From: Pseudomonas fluorescens Q2-87
GTDB lineage: Bacteria; Pseudomonadota; Gammaproteobacteria; Pseudomonadales; Pseudomonadaceae
DNA: 64,000 nucleotides
Assembly (NCBI RefSeq): GCF_000281895.1
Contig: NZ_CM001558.1
Location: forward strand, 2,856,556 to 2,920,555
Reading direction: 5' to 3'
Under the pieces are notes generated by a model. It was not told where the DNA came from. It worked only from the letters and a program-made list of their open reading frames with translations, and did no database searches. The first letter of the stretch is position 1. Each line of letters opens with the position of its first letter. Positions 47,892-56,264 of this stretch are shown here, in pieces. Position numbers and translations under genes: made by a program.

Positions 47892-48590
47892 CTACAACCA
47901 GTACCGCAAGCCGAGCATCAACGACTGTGCCTTGTATTCGGTTTGCACGTCACCTTCGGGCAGGCCCTGGATATTGCCGAAGTGCGCTTCGCGGGTCTTG
48001 AAGTAGCGATAATCCATGGACATGGACCAATGGTCGGTCAGCTCGTAGCCGATCCCGGCGCCGAGTTGGTAGGCCGAGACGGTGTCGCGGTGGGTATCGC
48101 CGAACTGGACGCCGCCGGCTTCCAGGCCACTGACTTTCAGGACGGCGTAGCCCAGGCCGCCACCGACATACGGCGTGAACCGGTTCAAGGGCGCAGGCAG
48201 GTTCAGGACGTCATACCAAAGATTGGCCATCAGCGCGGTAGCTTGCTCTTCGCCTTCACCGTCGATGCTGCCGCCGCCTTCATAGACCCGGTGATTGAAC
48301 TGGGCCAGGGTATTTTTTCGGTAGCTCAGCTCCACTTCGGGACGGAGCCCGATCGGGAACCGCCAGCCGAACGCCAGTCCGGTCGCGTAGCCGGAGTGAA
48401 GCGGTTGGTTGAACTCCATCTCGACGAAATCGAGGTTGTTCTGGTTCAGGTCCTGTGCCTCGACCCAGTTCACGCCGGCCATGCCGCTGAGATAGGGCCC
48501 AAGGGTGTCGGCGAAACCGGACGCCGGGGCGATAACTCCCGTGCCGATGATGCCCATCACGAGATACCGGGTGTTCTTTTTAAGATTCAT
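47892..48590 (-). CDS. Outer-membrane beta-barrel protein (OMP_b-brl/porin family)
   Basis: 232 residues from the ATG at 48590; a longer frame is not supported. Signal peptide ends GFADTLGPY. The eight-strand-like pattern includes YLSGMAGVNWVEAQD, FGWRFPIGLRPEVELSYR, FTPYVGGGLGYAVLK and the closing SLMLGLRYWL. Lies downstream of the biosynthetic genes on the same strand. Export of the product is possible but unproven. Confidence 0.82.
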   Translation of the reverse strand: MNLKKNTRYLVMGIIGTGVIAPASGFADTLGPYLSGMAGVNWVEAQDLNQNNLDFVEMEFNQPLHSGYATGLAFGWRFPIGLRPEVELSYRKNTLAQFNHRVYEGGGSIDGEGEEQATALMANLWYDVLNLPAPLNRFTPYVGGGLGYAVLKVSGLEAGGVQFGDTHRDTVSAYQLGAGIGYELTDHWSMSMDYRYFKTREAHFGNIQGLPEGDVQTEYKAQSLMLGLRYWL

Positions 48591-48675
48591 GCTCGATCCG
48601 AAGTGTGCTGTTATCGATAAATAAGCGAAGGGTGTCCAGGCGCGAGCGTCCAAGCACGCGTTCGCCCGGTCGGTT

Positions 48676-49200
48676 TCATACAACGTGCAGGTGCGTGCCG
48701 GTTTTTGCCTGTCCCTGGCGGGTGATGGCATTGCTCCGTTGCTCGGCCAGGGTGCGGAGGTTGTCCAGTGCGGTGGTCATCGCTGCGGTCAGCGCTTTGC
48801 GCAAGAGCCCGCGGTACAGGAAACTCAAGGGCCCGGCGATTTTTGCACTGTGGATGACATGGGTTTCATCCGGGGAAAGCCTGCGCATCTGATGGTCGAA
48901 TTCCAGATCGATCCAAAGCAGTCTCGCGCTGTTGCGATAGCTTTCGTACGGGCTTACGGCCTCCAGTTTCAATGGCATGCTCAAGCCATTTTTCAGGACA
49001 CATTTGCCTCGTGTGCCCGCTTGAAACGGACCGTCGAGCTCACAATGGCGCACGTCGGTGTCCCACAACGGCGCTTCTGGGAAATTGCTCCAGATCTGCC
49101 AGATTTCAGCAGGCGGCGATTTGACTATGACTTGCACTTTGACGTCGTTCACGGCGATACCTTGGTTGTGAAGGGCTGGGTCACGCTGGGGCCGGTTCAT
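48676..49200 (-). CDS. SRPBCC-family protein (polyketide cyclase/START-like)
   Basis: 174 residues from the ATG at 49200, eight bases after the ketosynthase stop with GAGG overlapping it; a GTG at 49152 is an alternative. Helix-grip pattern: VKVQVIVKSPPAEIWQIWSN, FPEAPLWDTDVRHCELDGPF and a long C-terminal helix GLLRKALTAAMTTALDNLRTLA. Such proteins bind hydrophobic ligands and some act as polyketide cyclases. Position right after the ketosynthase points to work on its product. Confidence 0.8.
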   Translation of the reverse strand: MNRPQRDPALHNQGIAVNDVKVQVIVKSPPAEIWQIWSNFPEAPLWDTDVRHCELDGPFQAGTRGKCVLKNGLSMPLKLEAVSPYESYRNSARLLWIDLEFDHQMRRLSPDETHVIHSAKIAGPLSFLYRGLLRKALTAAMTTALDNLRTLAEQRSNAITRQGQAKTGTHLHVV

Positions 49201-49208
49201 CCAGCGCC

Positions 49209-52200
49209 TCAGGCGGCCGGTGCGGATTGACTCAGCACCTGCGCGGTAATGCTCGCTTGACCGATTTTTTCGCCCCGGTTGAACAGGTCGATGTAGATGC
49301 GGTTGGTCTTGAATGACTGGAACCGCGCGTCGAAACCGGCTTGCGGTGCCAGCGACAGCGGACTGTTCCTGGGGATTGGCCGGTCCAGGGTGAAACTCAA
49401 GGCCAGCAGGTTCATCGGCGTATTGAGGGGAATGCGCAGATGGCTGTGGGCGATCTGCATGTAGCACTGGCGGGCCACTTCGAGGAAATACACCATCGAA
49501 TGGTGCGCGGGATCGCCTTCCTGGAAAAAGTGCTCGTCCGGCAGCTTCACCGTGTCCACGCTCAGCCCTTGAGCGATGCCGCTCATCTCACTGACGATGA
49601 CGTTTTCTTCTCGCGCCTTGTGCAACAAGGCTTTGTCACGGCAAGGGGTGGCGGTGAACAGGCCGGCCGGCGATGTCTCGAACGCCGAGCTATAGGCCAT
49701 TCCCAACACGCAAGTGCACATAAGTTTTTCGCCCTGCATGACCTTCGCATTGAACACCTGCGGATCTTTGCCTTGCTCCAGCAGCAGGTCTATCGCCCCA
49801 TGCTTTTGTACGTAGTGCTGGAACTTGATCTCCAGGGTCTTGACGTAGGCAACCCGTCCGCTCAACGGCGGCATGGCGAGTTCAATGAGTTGCAGCACGC
49901 CCTCAAGCAATAGGATGCCGGGGATGTGCTCCAGCGGGTGATCGAAGAAATACGGGTGAGCTTCGTCCACCACCAGCTGTGCCTGCAACGCGTGGGGGCT
50001 GCGCTGGATGTGAGTGATCACACTATTTTCCCTGCGCCGTTGCCACTGCGCCGGGCGTTGGTTTTCCACGCCGCGGTGCAGGGCAAACAGCCCTTCCATG
50101 GCTCGAACCCTGACGCGCAATCCCGAGAGCATGGTGCTGGTCAACATCTCGCTGAGCTGCAGTACATCGACGCCGTCTTGTTGCGGCTCGCGGACGAGGC
50201 TGGCAGGTCGCGCCGGTGCGATGAGTTGCTGCAATTGCTGGGAGGACGAATGGGCAAAGCGCAACATGAACGCAAGCTTGATGGGGTCGGTGGTGTCCGC
50301 CGACGCACGCCATTCCCGCAGCTTTTCGGTGAACAACCACATCACCGCCTTGCCGGCCTCGCGGACCTCGATCACGGTGTGCTTCACATCGGCCAGCATC
50401 ACCGCCAACAGGGTTTCGATGCCACTGGCTTCTGCCAGGAAACCGGTCTTCTCCCGCAGCGAGCCGTGGGCAGGCGTCGTGTCAGGCTGGAGCTCGCAGA
50501 CCTCGATGCTCGAATATCGACCGCGATCCTTGCCCAGCAACCGGCAAGCCTCCTCCAATGAACCGGCGGCATGGGCGAGGACCGCTGCGCGGATTACCAG
50601 CAAAGGTTTTTCGCTGGCATTCGGTTGATAAGGGCGCAACGCGAGCAGGCCCAAGCCTTCGCCCTGTGGTACCGCAGCGTGCAGGGCGCGTTCGACCTCG
50701 ATTTCACTGCTCATGAAACGTCCCGCACCGAGCAGCAGCGTCGTAATGCCTTCCTTGAACCATTGCTGTGAAGCCAACAGGGTGTGCCAGAAGAGGCCCG
50801 CAGTGCCGACCAGGGTTTGGTGAAATCCCTTGAAGTCAAAAATCTGCGCTGGATAACCGGACAACATATTGGGCAGCATGGTTGCCACGTCGGTCACTTC
50901 CACGCCCGGTGCCTTTCCCTGGGACCGGGCGTAAAAATTGTGGGCGCTGCTGTAGGCGTTGCTGAAGCGCTCGCCGCCCATGTTGCAGCACATGACCATT
51001 GCCGTGCCGGGTGAGCCGGCCACGCCCGGCAAGCGACGCAGCACGTGATTGACGCGATCGGTGATCAACAGCTTGAAGGGGTCGACGTGGGCCAGGGGCT
51101 TGGGGCCCATGCCGAAGCCGTCGATGTCGATGACCTGATCCTGTGCCAGGAACCTTCCCTGCAACGGTTGGGCGGGGGACGCCGAGTAATCAACGAAACG
51201 CCCATAGGGGAACGTGACCGAGGGCGTCGCCGGCTGGTCCAGCTGTTGCCGGAAGGCCTGCAATGAACTGTGGCCGCCCAACGCTGCTTCAGCCTCGACA
51301 ATGGCCAGGTCCAGCATCAGCACGCCGGGGGCCACACGAGGCGCGGCGGGGCGGTTGTCGGGAATGTATTCCTCGACGACCAGGTGGGCGTTGGCGCCGC
51401 CAAAGCCGAAACTGGAAATGCCGATCCGGATCGGTGACTGCCGATCCGCCAGGGCCTTTACTTCATGGGTGGCGAGTTGCAGGCACGTCTTGTCGACTTT
51501 TGCGCTGGGACGGTAGTCGGGCTGGGGAGGAATGCCTTTATGACGCAATATCATCAAAGCCTTGGCGAGCGAAGCGCCTCCCGCAGCGGCCAAGGGGTGA
51601 CCGATGACAGACTTGATCGAACCGATGCTTATTTTCTTGCCGTCCGGGCGATGGGGAGCGAAGAAGCCGTCCAGCGACGCCAACTCCGTCGCATCCCCCA
51701 GCGGCGTGCCGGTGCCGTGGGTTTCGATGTAGTCGACATCGCTAGGGTCAAGGCCGCTGTAGGCACGTTGATAAGCCATGTATTGAGCCTGTTGGCCCGG
51801 CGCAAATACCGAACCCTCGGCGCCATCGGCGGACAGTCCCAGCGCCCGTAGCACGCCCAGCGGGCGGCGCTGCGCAGTCAGGGCCTGGGCGACCGGCTCG
51901 ACCAGAAATGCCACCGCACATTCGCCCGGCACAATGCCGTCGGCGTCCTGGCCGAACGCTTCCATTCGGGCCCGGGCGGAAAAAGCCGTCAACTGGGAAA
52001 AACCGAGGAACAGCGCAGGTGGCAACACTGTGTTGAGCGCCATGACAATCGCGTGGTCCGCCTGGCCACTGTTGACCAGGGCCTGGGCCATGTCGATGGC
52101 GTAGGGAAAGGAACTGCACGCGGTGTCCACCGACAGCGCCGGACTGCCGAGGCCGAAAGCCGCCGCCAGTTCAGCCACCTGTTCGCCCGGTGTATAGCCT

Positions 52201-52622
52201 TGCCGGGCATCTGTTTTGACGGCCAATCCCGTGACGAAATAGCTTTCATCACTCCAGGACGTCGCGACCACCAGTGCGGTGCGCTCCCGGCACAGCGCCG
52301 AACCCTGCCCGACGATCTGGGCAAGCAGCGTCCCCAGGACTTTCTTGCCAATGGCGACCTGTCGCCCCTCATGCCGTGACGGGATCGAGGCGTCGTCGGT
52401 GAGGCAAAAAGCGCTGTCCAGGTAGACGCGATCTTTTTCTCCGGCCTTGGCCGAATAGATCGACGTCTTGTCCAGTTCCCAGCGTGCCGGCATCGATTCG
52501 ATAGGGGCCGTGCGCCCCTGGCAGAGCAACTGCCAGAGCGCCTCCGTCGACGGGGCCCCCGGAAACTCGCCCGCCATTGCGCTGAAGCAGAAATCGCCCG
52601 TTGTTGTTACTGCGCCACTCAT
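49209..52622 (-). CDS. Ketosynthase - CLF-like - AfsA-type hotdog fusion enzyme
   Basis: 1137 residues from the ATG at 52622 (AGGAG seven bases upstream; an ATG two codons earlier is too close to it). Residues 1-425: beta-ketoacyl synthase with Cys169 (DTACSSFPYAIDM), His302 (ETHGTGTPLGD) and His342 (SVIGHPLAAAG), all intact. Residues 435-690: weakly similar second ketosynthase-like segment in which the Cys region reads LVGTAGLFWH, so chain-length-factor-like. Residues about 860-1130: a duplicated hotdog with DHPLEHIPGILLLEG (E907) and, later, HHSMVYFLEVARQC (E1048, R1051). This E...ExxR layout matches AfsA/ScbA proteins and not FabA. No acyltransferase or ketoreductase domain is present. Stops eight bases before the SRPBCC start. 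Confidence 0.8.
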   Translation of the reverse strand: MSGAVTTTGDFCFSAMAGEFPGAPSTEALWQLLCQGRTAPIESMPARWELDKTSIYSAKAGEKDRVYLDSAFCLTDDASIPSRHEGRQVAIGKKVLGTLLAQIVGQGSALCRERTALVVATSWSDESYFVTGLAVKTDARQGYTPGEQVAELAAAFGLGSPALSVDTACSSFPYAIDMAQALVNSGQADHAIVMALNTVLPPALFLGFSQLTAFSARARMEAFGQDADGIVPGECAVAFLVEPVAQALTAQRRPLGVLRALGLSADGAEGSVFAPGQQAQYMAYQRAYSGLDPSDVDYIETHGTGTPLGDATELASLDGFFAPHRPDGKKISIGSIKSVIGHPLAAAGGASLAKALMILRHKGIPPQPDYRPSAKVDKTCLQLATHEVKALADRQSPIRIGISSFGFGGANAHLVVEEYIPDNRPAAPRVAPGVLMLDLAIVEAEAALGGHSSLQAFRQQLDQPATPSVTFPYGRFVDYSASPAQPLQGRFLAQDQVIDIDGFGMGPKPLAHVDPFKLLITDRVNHVLRRLPGVAGSPGTAMVMCCNMGGERFSNAYSSAHNFYARSQGKAPGVEVTDVATMLPNMLSGYPAQIFDFKGFHQTLVGTAGLFWHTLLASQQWFKEGITTLLLGAGRFMSSEIEVERALHAAVPQGEGLGLLALRPYQPNASEKPLLVIRAAVLAHAAGSLEEACRLLGKDRGRYSSIEVCELQPDTTPAHGSLREKTGFLAEASGIETLLAVMLADVKHTVIEVREAGKAVMWLFTEKLREWRASADTTDPIKLAFMLRFAHSSSQQLQQLIAPARPASLVREPQQDGVDVLQLSEMLTSTMLSGLRVRVRAMEGLFALHRGVENQRPAQWQRRRENSVITHIQRSPHALQAQLVVDEAHPYFFDHPLEHIPGILLLEGVLQLIELAMPPLSGRVAYVKTLEIKFQHYVQKHGAIDLLLEQGKDPQVFNAKVMQGEKLMCTCVLGMAYSSAFETSPAGLFTATPCRDKALLHKAREENVIVSEMSGIAQGLSVDTVKLPDEHFFQEGDPAHHSMVYFLEVARQCYMQIAHSHLRIPLNTPMNLLALSFTLDRPIPRNSPLSLAPQAGFDARFQSFKTNRIYIDLFNRGEKIGQASITAQVLSQSAPAA

Positions 52623-52700
52623 ATCCATTCTCCTGGTCGCAAAAATGCCGGGCGATCGTTTCGATCGCCGCGGATTTTTTTCCGTAGTGGGTCGTTCGAC

Positions 52701-53783
52701 TCAGCTGAGCCTTGCCAGCAACGACAGGGCGTCTTGCGGCGTACGACGGGACATCAGCGCTTCACCGGCGAACTCGCTGGCTGTGCACTGTTGCGCCATG
52801 GATTGGCAGAGGGCTTCCCGGGCAAAGCCATTAAGGCCCAGTTGGGCGAACGGCGTCTGGATGTCGATGGACTGCGCCGCGTCGGGTAGCAAAGGCGACA
52901 GGGCGTCGAACAAGAGAGGGTTGGCTGGCGCCGGCGTGTGTGTTGCACCAGGCGAATTCGCTACGTCCTGCGCCGCTATCGCCTCGGGATCGGCCAGGGC
53001 GGCATTGATGACGGCAATGGTTGCCTGCGGCGACTTGGCGTTGGCGAGTTCGGAGCTCTGGGCCTTGAGCTGCGGCCACAAGGCCACGACCGACTCGAGG
53101 AAATCCAGCTGCACCAGGGAGTCCAGGCCCAGGCTTTCATAGCTGTGTGTCGGATCGATCTGCTCGACCGTGAAACCGGTGATGGTCGCCAGCTGTTCCA
53201 GCACCCAAGCCTGGGCATCCACCGCAGGCGCCTGAGGATCGGCTTCAAGCCGTGCCAGCAGGGCTGTGGGCGTCGGCGCATCGAAGAGCAGCGAAGTGAG
53301 CGCTTTCTTTTCCGGGAATTGCTTGGCCAGGGATTCGAAGAGATCCACCAATCCCAGGGAGTCGATACCCAGGCTGTCGAAACGCTGGTCGAAGTCGATT
53401 TGTTCCTTCTTGAAACCGGTGACCGAGCTTATCTCGGCGCGCAGCCATTGCGCGTAGTCGGGCGCCGGCGCCGGCCCTGCGACAGGCACGCAAACCAGCA
53501 CCGGCGCATTGGCCTGCACCGGTTCCAGCATAGGGATGTTGTTGCTGGCGGGGGCTTCAAGCCCATGGGCATAGACGCCTTCCAGCACCTGCTGATGAGC
53601 ATTGAAATAATGCGCGGTAACGGATTCGGCCTGCTCCAGCAGGCGCATCAAAATGGATTCCTTGGCGACATTGGATTCGCACAGTGAATCGATGATCTTC
53701 TCGGAAAGGGAAAAATAGCTGTGGGCGATTTTTCCGTTGGACACGATAAATTCCTGCACAACATCGTTGAGTTGCAAGCGCAT
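52701..53783 (-). CDS. Tandem acyl carrier protein (two active, one degenerate)
   Basis: 360 residues from the ATG at 53783 with GGAG six bases upstream. Residues 1-70 are helical with no clear family. Then come two phosphopantetheine domains: FDSLGIDSLGLVDLFE (Ser142) and YESLGLDSLVQLDFLE (Ser222). A third repeat near 305-330 reads FAQLGLNGFAREAL, with Gly319 in place of Ser, so it cannot be loaded. Tandem carriers usually raise flux in iterative synthases. Linked to the ketosynthase downstream by a 78-base gap. Confidence 0.88.
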   Translation of the reverse strand: MRLQLNDVVQEFIVSNGKIAHSYFSLSEKIIDSLCESNVAKESILMRLLEQAESVTAHYFNAHQQVLEGVYAHGLEAPASNNIPMLEPVQANAPVLVCVPVAGPAPAPDYAQWLRAEISSVTGFKKEQIDFDQRFDSLGIDSLGLVDLFESLAKQFPEKKALTSLLFDAPTPTALLARLEADPQAPAVDAQAWVLEQLATITGFTVEQIDPTHSYESLGLDSLVQLDFLESVVALWPQLKAQSSELANAKSPQATIAVINAALADPEAIAAQDVANSPGATHTPAPANPLLFDALSPLLPDAAQSIDIQTPFAQLGLNGFAREALCQSMAQQCTASEFAGEALMSRRTPQDALSLLARLS

Positions 53784-53885
53784 GCGGTTCTCCATAACCA
53801 ATACTTCAAATAGGCAAATCAAAAAGCGTGGCCCAGGACTGGGCCTTGTTCAGAACGGTGAAACGGGCAGTAGCCATTTAAAGAC

Positions 53886-55649
53886 TTAAAGTTGGAGTTC
53901 CACTGCGTCGATCTCGCAAGATGTTGTTTTCAGGGCGCCTTTGATCAGCCCGGACCGGGCGTTCAGGTAGCTCACCAGCGTCATTGCATCGGCGCCCTGG
54001 AAGGCGATGTAGCCATCAGGACGAATGAGCATCAGCGTGCCCTCCTTGGCGTGGTAGCGTTTGTGTAACCGCCAATCGGGGTCCAGCAGCGTGGAGTGCC
54101 AGGCCGGTAATCCGGCGCTGCTCAGGGCATCGATCACGCAATAGGCCTTGATGCCTGGGTAGTCGTTTTCCACCGACTGGGCCAGCGAGTAATAGCCGGG
54201 CAGCAAAGGGGAAAACTGGTCGGCCGCGCTGAAAATCAACAGCGTGAACGTACCGTGGAACACGTCGATCAAGCGTTTTACTGGCATGCCTTGCGCTTGC
54301 CACAGCTCGACATCGGGGGCCAGTTGTCCAGCGCGGGGCGCCGAAGCCTGGAACTCGGGTTTCTTGCCTTTACGGCTCCAGTTCTGGCGCTGCTTGTTCG
54401 TCAACGAGTCCTGGATGTAATCGCTTTTGCCGTAGTGATACTGGTGGCCGGAAATCATCGACGGCAGTTTGCGCTGGACCTTTTTCCTGCTGCTGATCAG
54501 CGGCAGGACGTTGTCGCGCAGCCAGACCAGGGCCCGCTGCTTGACGGTAATCAGCCCCGTCAATCTGTGCGCGGTGTTTTCCACTTCGAGCGCTACCGGG
54601 TAGCGCTCCTCGTTGTAGCTCTCCAACAGGGACGGATCCGCCAGGCCTTGGTCGACATAGGCCATCTTCCACGCCAGGTTATACGCCTCGGAGATTCCGA
54701 GATTCATCCACTGCCCGCCGATCGGGCTGCCGATATGCGCCGAGTCCCCCACCAGGAACACCGAGCCTTGCTGCATCGACTGCACGCGGCGGTGTTGGAA
54801 AGAAGCGATGGTGGTCGAAGAAATATTGGACAGTGTCATCTTTTGTCCACGGCCTTCACACAACCGCTGGAAATTTTCCAGGCTCAGGGAGGGACGCTCG
54901 CCTTCGGGCGGAAGGTCGTAAGGCATCTCGATGAACAGCCGATAGCGCGATTGGGCGCTGATCGGCGCGACGGCCACATAACCGTCCTGCGCACCCAGGA
55001 AAAATGCCCCCTCATCCTTGCTTCCGGCCCACTCGATATCGGCGTCGGCGAGCATGAAGAAGCGGTCGTAGGACGATCCCTCGAAGGCCATGTCGAGGCG
55101 CTTGCGGATGTTGCTGCGCGCCCCATCAGAGGCGACCACCCAGCGGCTGGCGAAGCTTTCGTCGGTGCCGTCGGCGTGACGAAGGGTCATGTGCACCGAG
55201 CCTGGCTGGTTGTCTATATCGACCAGCTCGGTATTCCATTCCACCTGTGCGCCCAGCTCGTTCAGCCGTTCGAGAAGGATTTTCTCGGTCTGTGGTTGCG
55301 GCAGGCTGAGGAGCAGGGGATAGGTCGCGTCCAGGTAGGAGAAGTTGTAATTCAATACCCGCTTGGCGTTGGACTGCACCGAAAACTGGTTGATGGTGAA
55401 TCCGTCGTGGATGGCTCGATCGGCAACGCCCAGGTCGCGAAAGATTTCCAGCGTCCGGGAATGGATGGCCATCGCTTTGGTTGCCGTCGACGGCCCGACA
55501 TTCTTCTCGATGATGCGAAAAGACACGCCCCACTGCTTCAGCATGATGGCCAGGGATAAGCCAATGGGGCCAGCCCCTACGATCATGACGGTCGGGTTGC
55601 TGCCGGGACGCTTGAAGTGTTTGGGTGCCAGCGTACTCAGGGTATTCAT
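53886..55649 (-). CDS. FAD-dependent aromatic/polyketide hydroxylase
   Basis: 587 residues, class-A flavoprotein monooxygenase (PheA/TfdB group). FAD motif VMIVGAGPIGLSLAIMLK, DG motif VVASDGARSNIRK, and the GD motif LVGDSAHIGSPIGGQWMNLG. A C-terminal thioredoxin-like domain (about 420-570) is typical of the TfdB/PgaE branch. It would oxygenate a carrier-bound or free product of this cluster. Begins three bases after the HAD stop, so transcribed with it. Confidence 0.9.
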   Translation of the reverse strand: MNTLSTLAPKHFKRPGSNPTVMIVGAGPIGLSLAIMLKQWGVSFRIIEKNVGPSTATKAMAIHSRTLEIFRDLGVADRAIHDGFTINQFSVQSNAKRVLNYNFSYLDATYPLLLSLPQPQTEKILLERLNELGAQVEWNTELVDIDNQPGSVHMTLRHADGTDESFASRWVVASDGARSNIRKRLDMAFEGSSYDRFFMLADADIEWAGSKDEGAFFLGAQDGYVAVAPISAQSRYRLFIEMPYDLPPEGERPSLSLENFQRLCEGRGQKMTLSNISSTTIASFQHRRVQSMQQGSVFLVGDSAHIGSPIGGQWMNLGISEAYNLAWKMAYVDQGLADPSLLESYNEERYPVALEVENTAHRLTGLITVKQRALVWLRDNVLPLISSRKKVQRKLPSMISGHQYHYGKSDYIQDSLTNKQRQNWSRKGKKPEFQASAPRAGQLAPDVELWQAQGMPVKRLIDVFHGTFTLLIFSAADQFSPLLPGYYSLAQSVENDYPGIKAYCVIDALSSAGLPAWHSTLLDPDWRLHKRYHAKEGTLMLIRPDGYIAFQGADAMTLVSYLNARSGLIKGALKTTSCEIDAVELQL

Positions 55650-55652
55650 CGG

Positions 55653-56264
55653 TCAGTACCAGTTTCTGTAGAAGGGAGAGTCGGCAATGTCGAGCAGCGC
55701 CGCGTCACCGGATGAGTCGCCGTAGGCATAAATGTAAAAGTCATCGAGGTTGCCCACGCAGCCTTTGAGCCGTGTGACTTTCTCTCTCTCCACGCAGTTG
55801 GTACCGGATATCGCCCCGGTGAGACGGTTTTTTGCAGTGGCCAGGCGGGTGCCGCACACATAGTCGAAGCCAGCGGCCTGGCCCCAGGGGATCAGGTAGT
55901 TTTCCGGCGAATTGCTGACCAGCGCGGTGCGGTGCCCCATGGACTGATGCCATTTGAGCCGGCGCAGGGCTTCAGGCCTGAGCCAGAGCGGCAGTTGCTC
56001 GGTAATGAAATATTTGGCGTGCTCGCGCTCCTGTTCCACCGAAAGGCCACCCAGGTAGCAGGCAATGAAAGCCAGCCGGGCCTGCATCAACGGGGTAAAG
56101 CCCAGGATCACGCTGAGCATCTTCGGTAACAGTGGGATGATCCTCAGCCAGAACGAGCGGGTGCCCACGATAAAGCGCATGTAGCGCCAGAAGGTATGCC
56201 GGTCGGTGAGCGTGCCATCGAAGTCGAAAACCGCGAGTACCGGTTGTGTGCTGTCAGCGTGCAT
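55653..56264 (-). CDS. HAD-IB family hydrolase (phosphatase-like)
   Basis: 203 residues. Motif I AVFDFDGTLTDRHTFW (two Asp), motif II VSNSPE, Lys in ATAKNRLTG or REKVTRLK, and motif IV AYGDSSGDAALL. HAD-IB members are phosphatases of SerB and related type. Residues 35-70 are hydrophobic (RIIPLLPKMLSVILGF), perhaps a membrane-facing cap. Overlaps the ligase stop by 11 bases. In an AfsA-type pathway this could remove the phosphate left from dihydroxyacetone phosphate (inference). Confidence 0.85.
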   Translation of the reverse strand: MHADSTQPVLAVFDFDGTLTDRHTFWRYMRFIVGTRSFWLRIIPLLPKMLSVILGFTPLMQARLAFIACYLGGLSVEQEREHAKYFITEQLPLWLRPEALRRLKWHQSMGHRTALVSNSPENYLIPWGQAAGFDYVCGTRLATAKNRLTGAISGTNCVEREKVTRLKGCVGNLDDFYIYAYGDSSGDAALLDIADSPFYRNWY

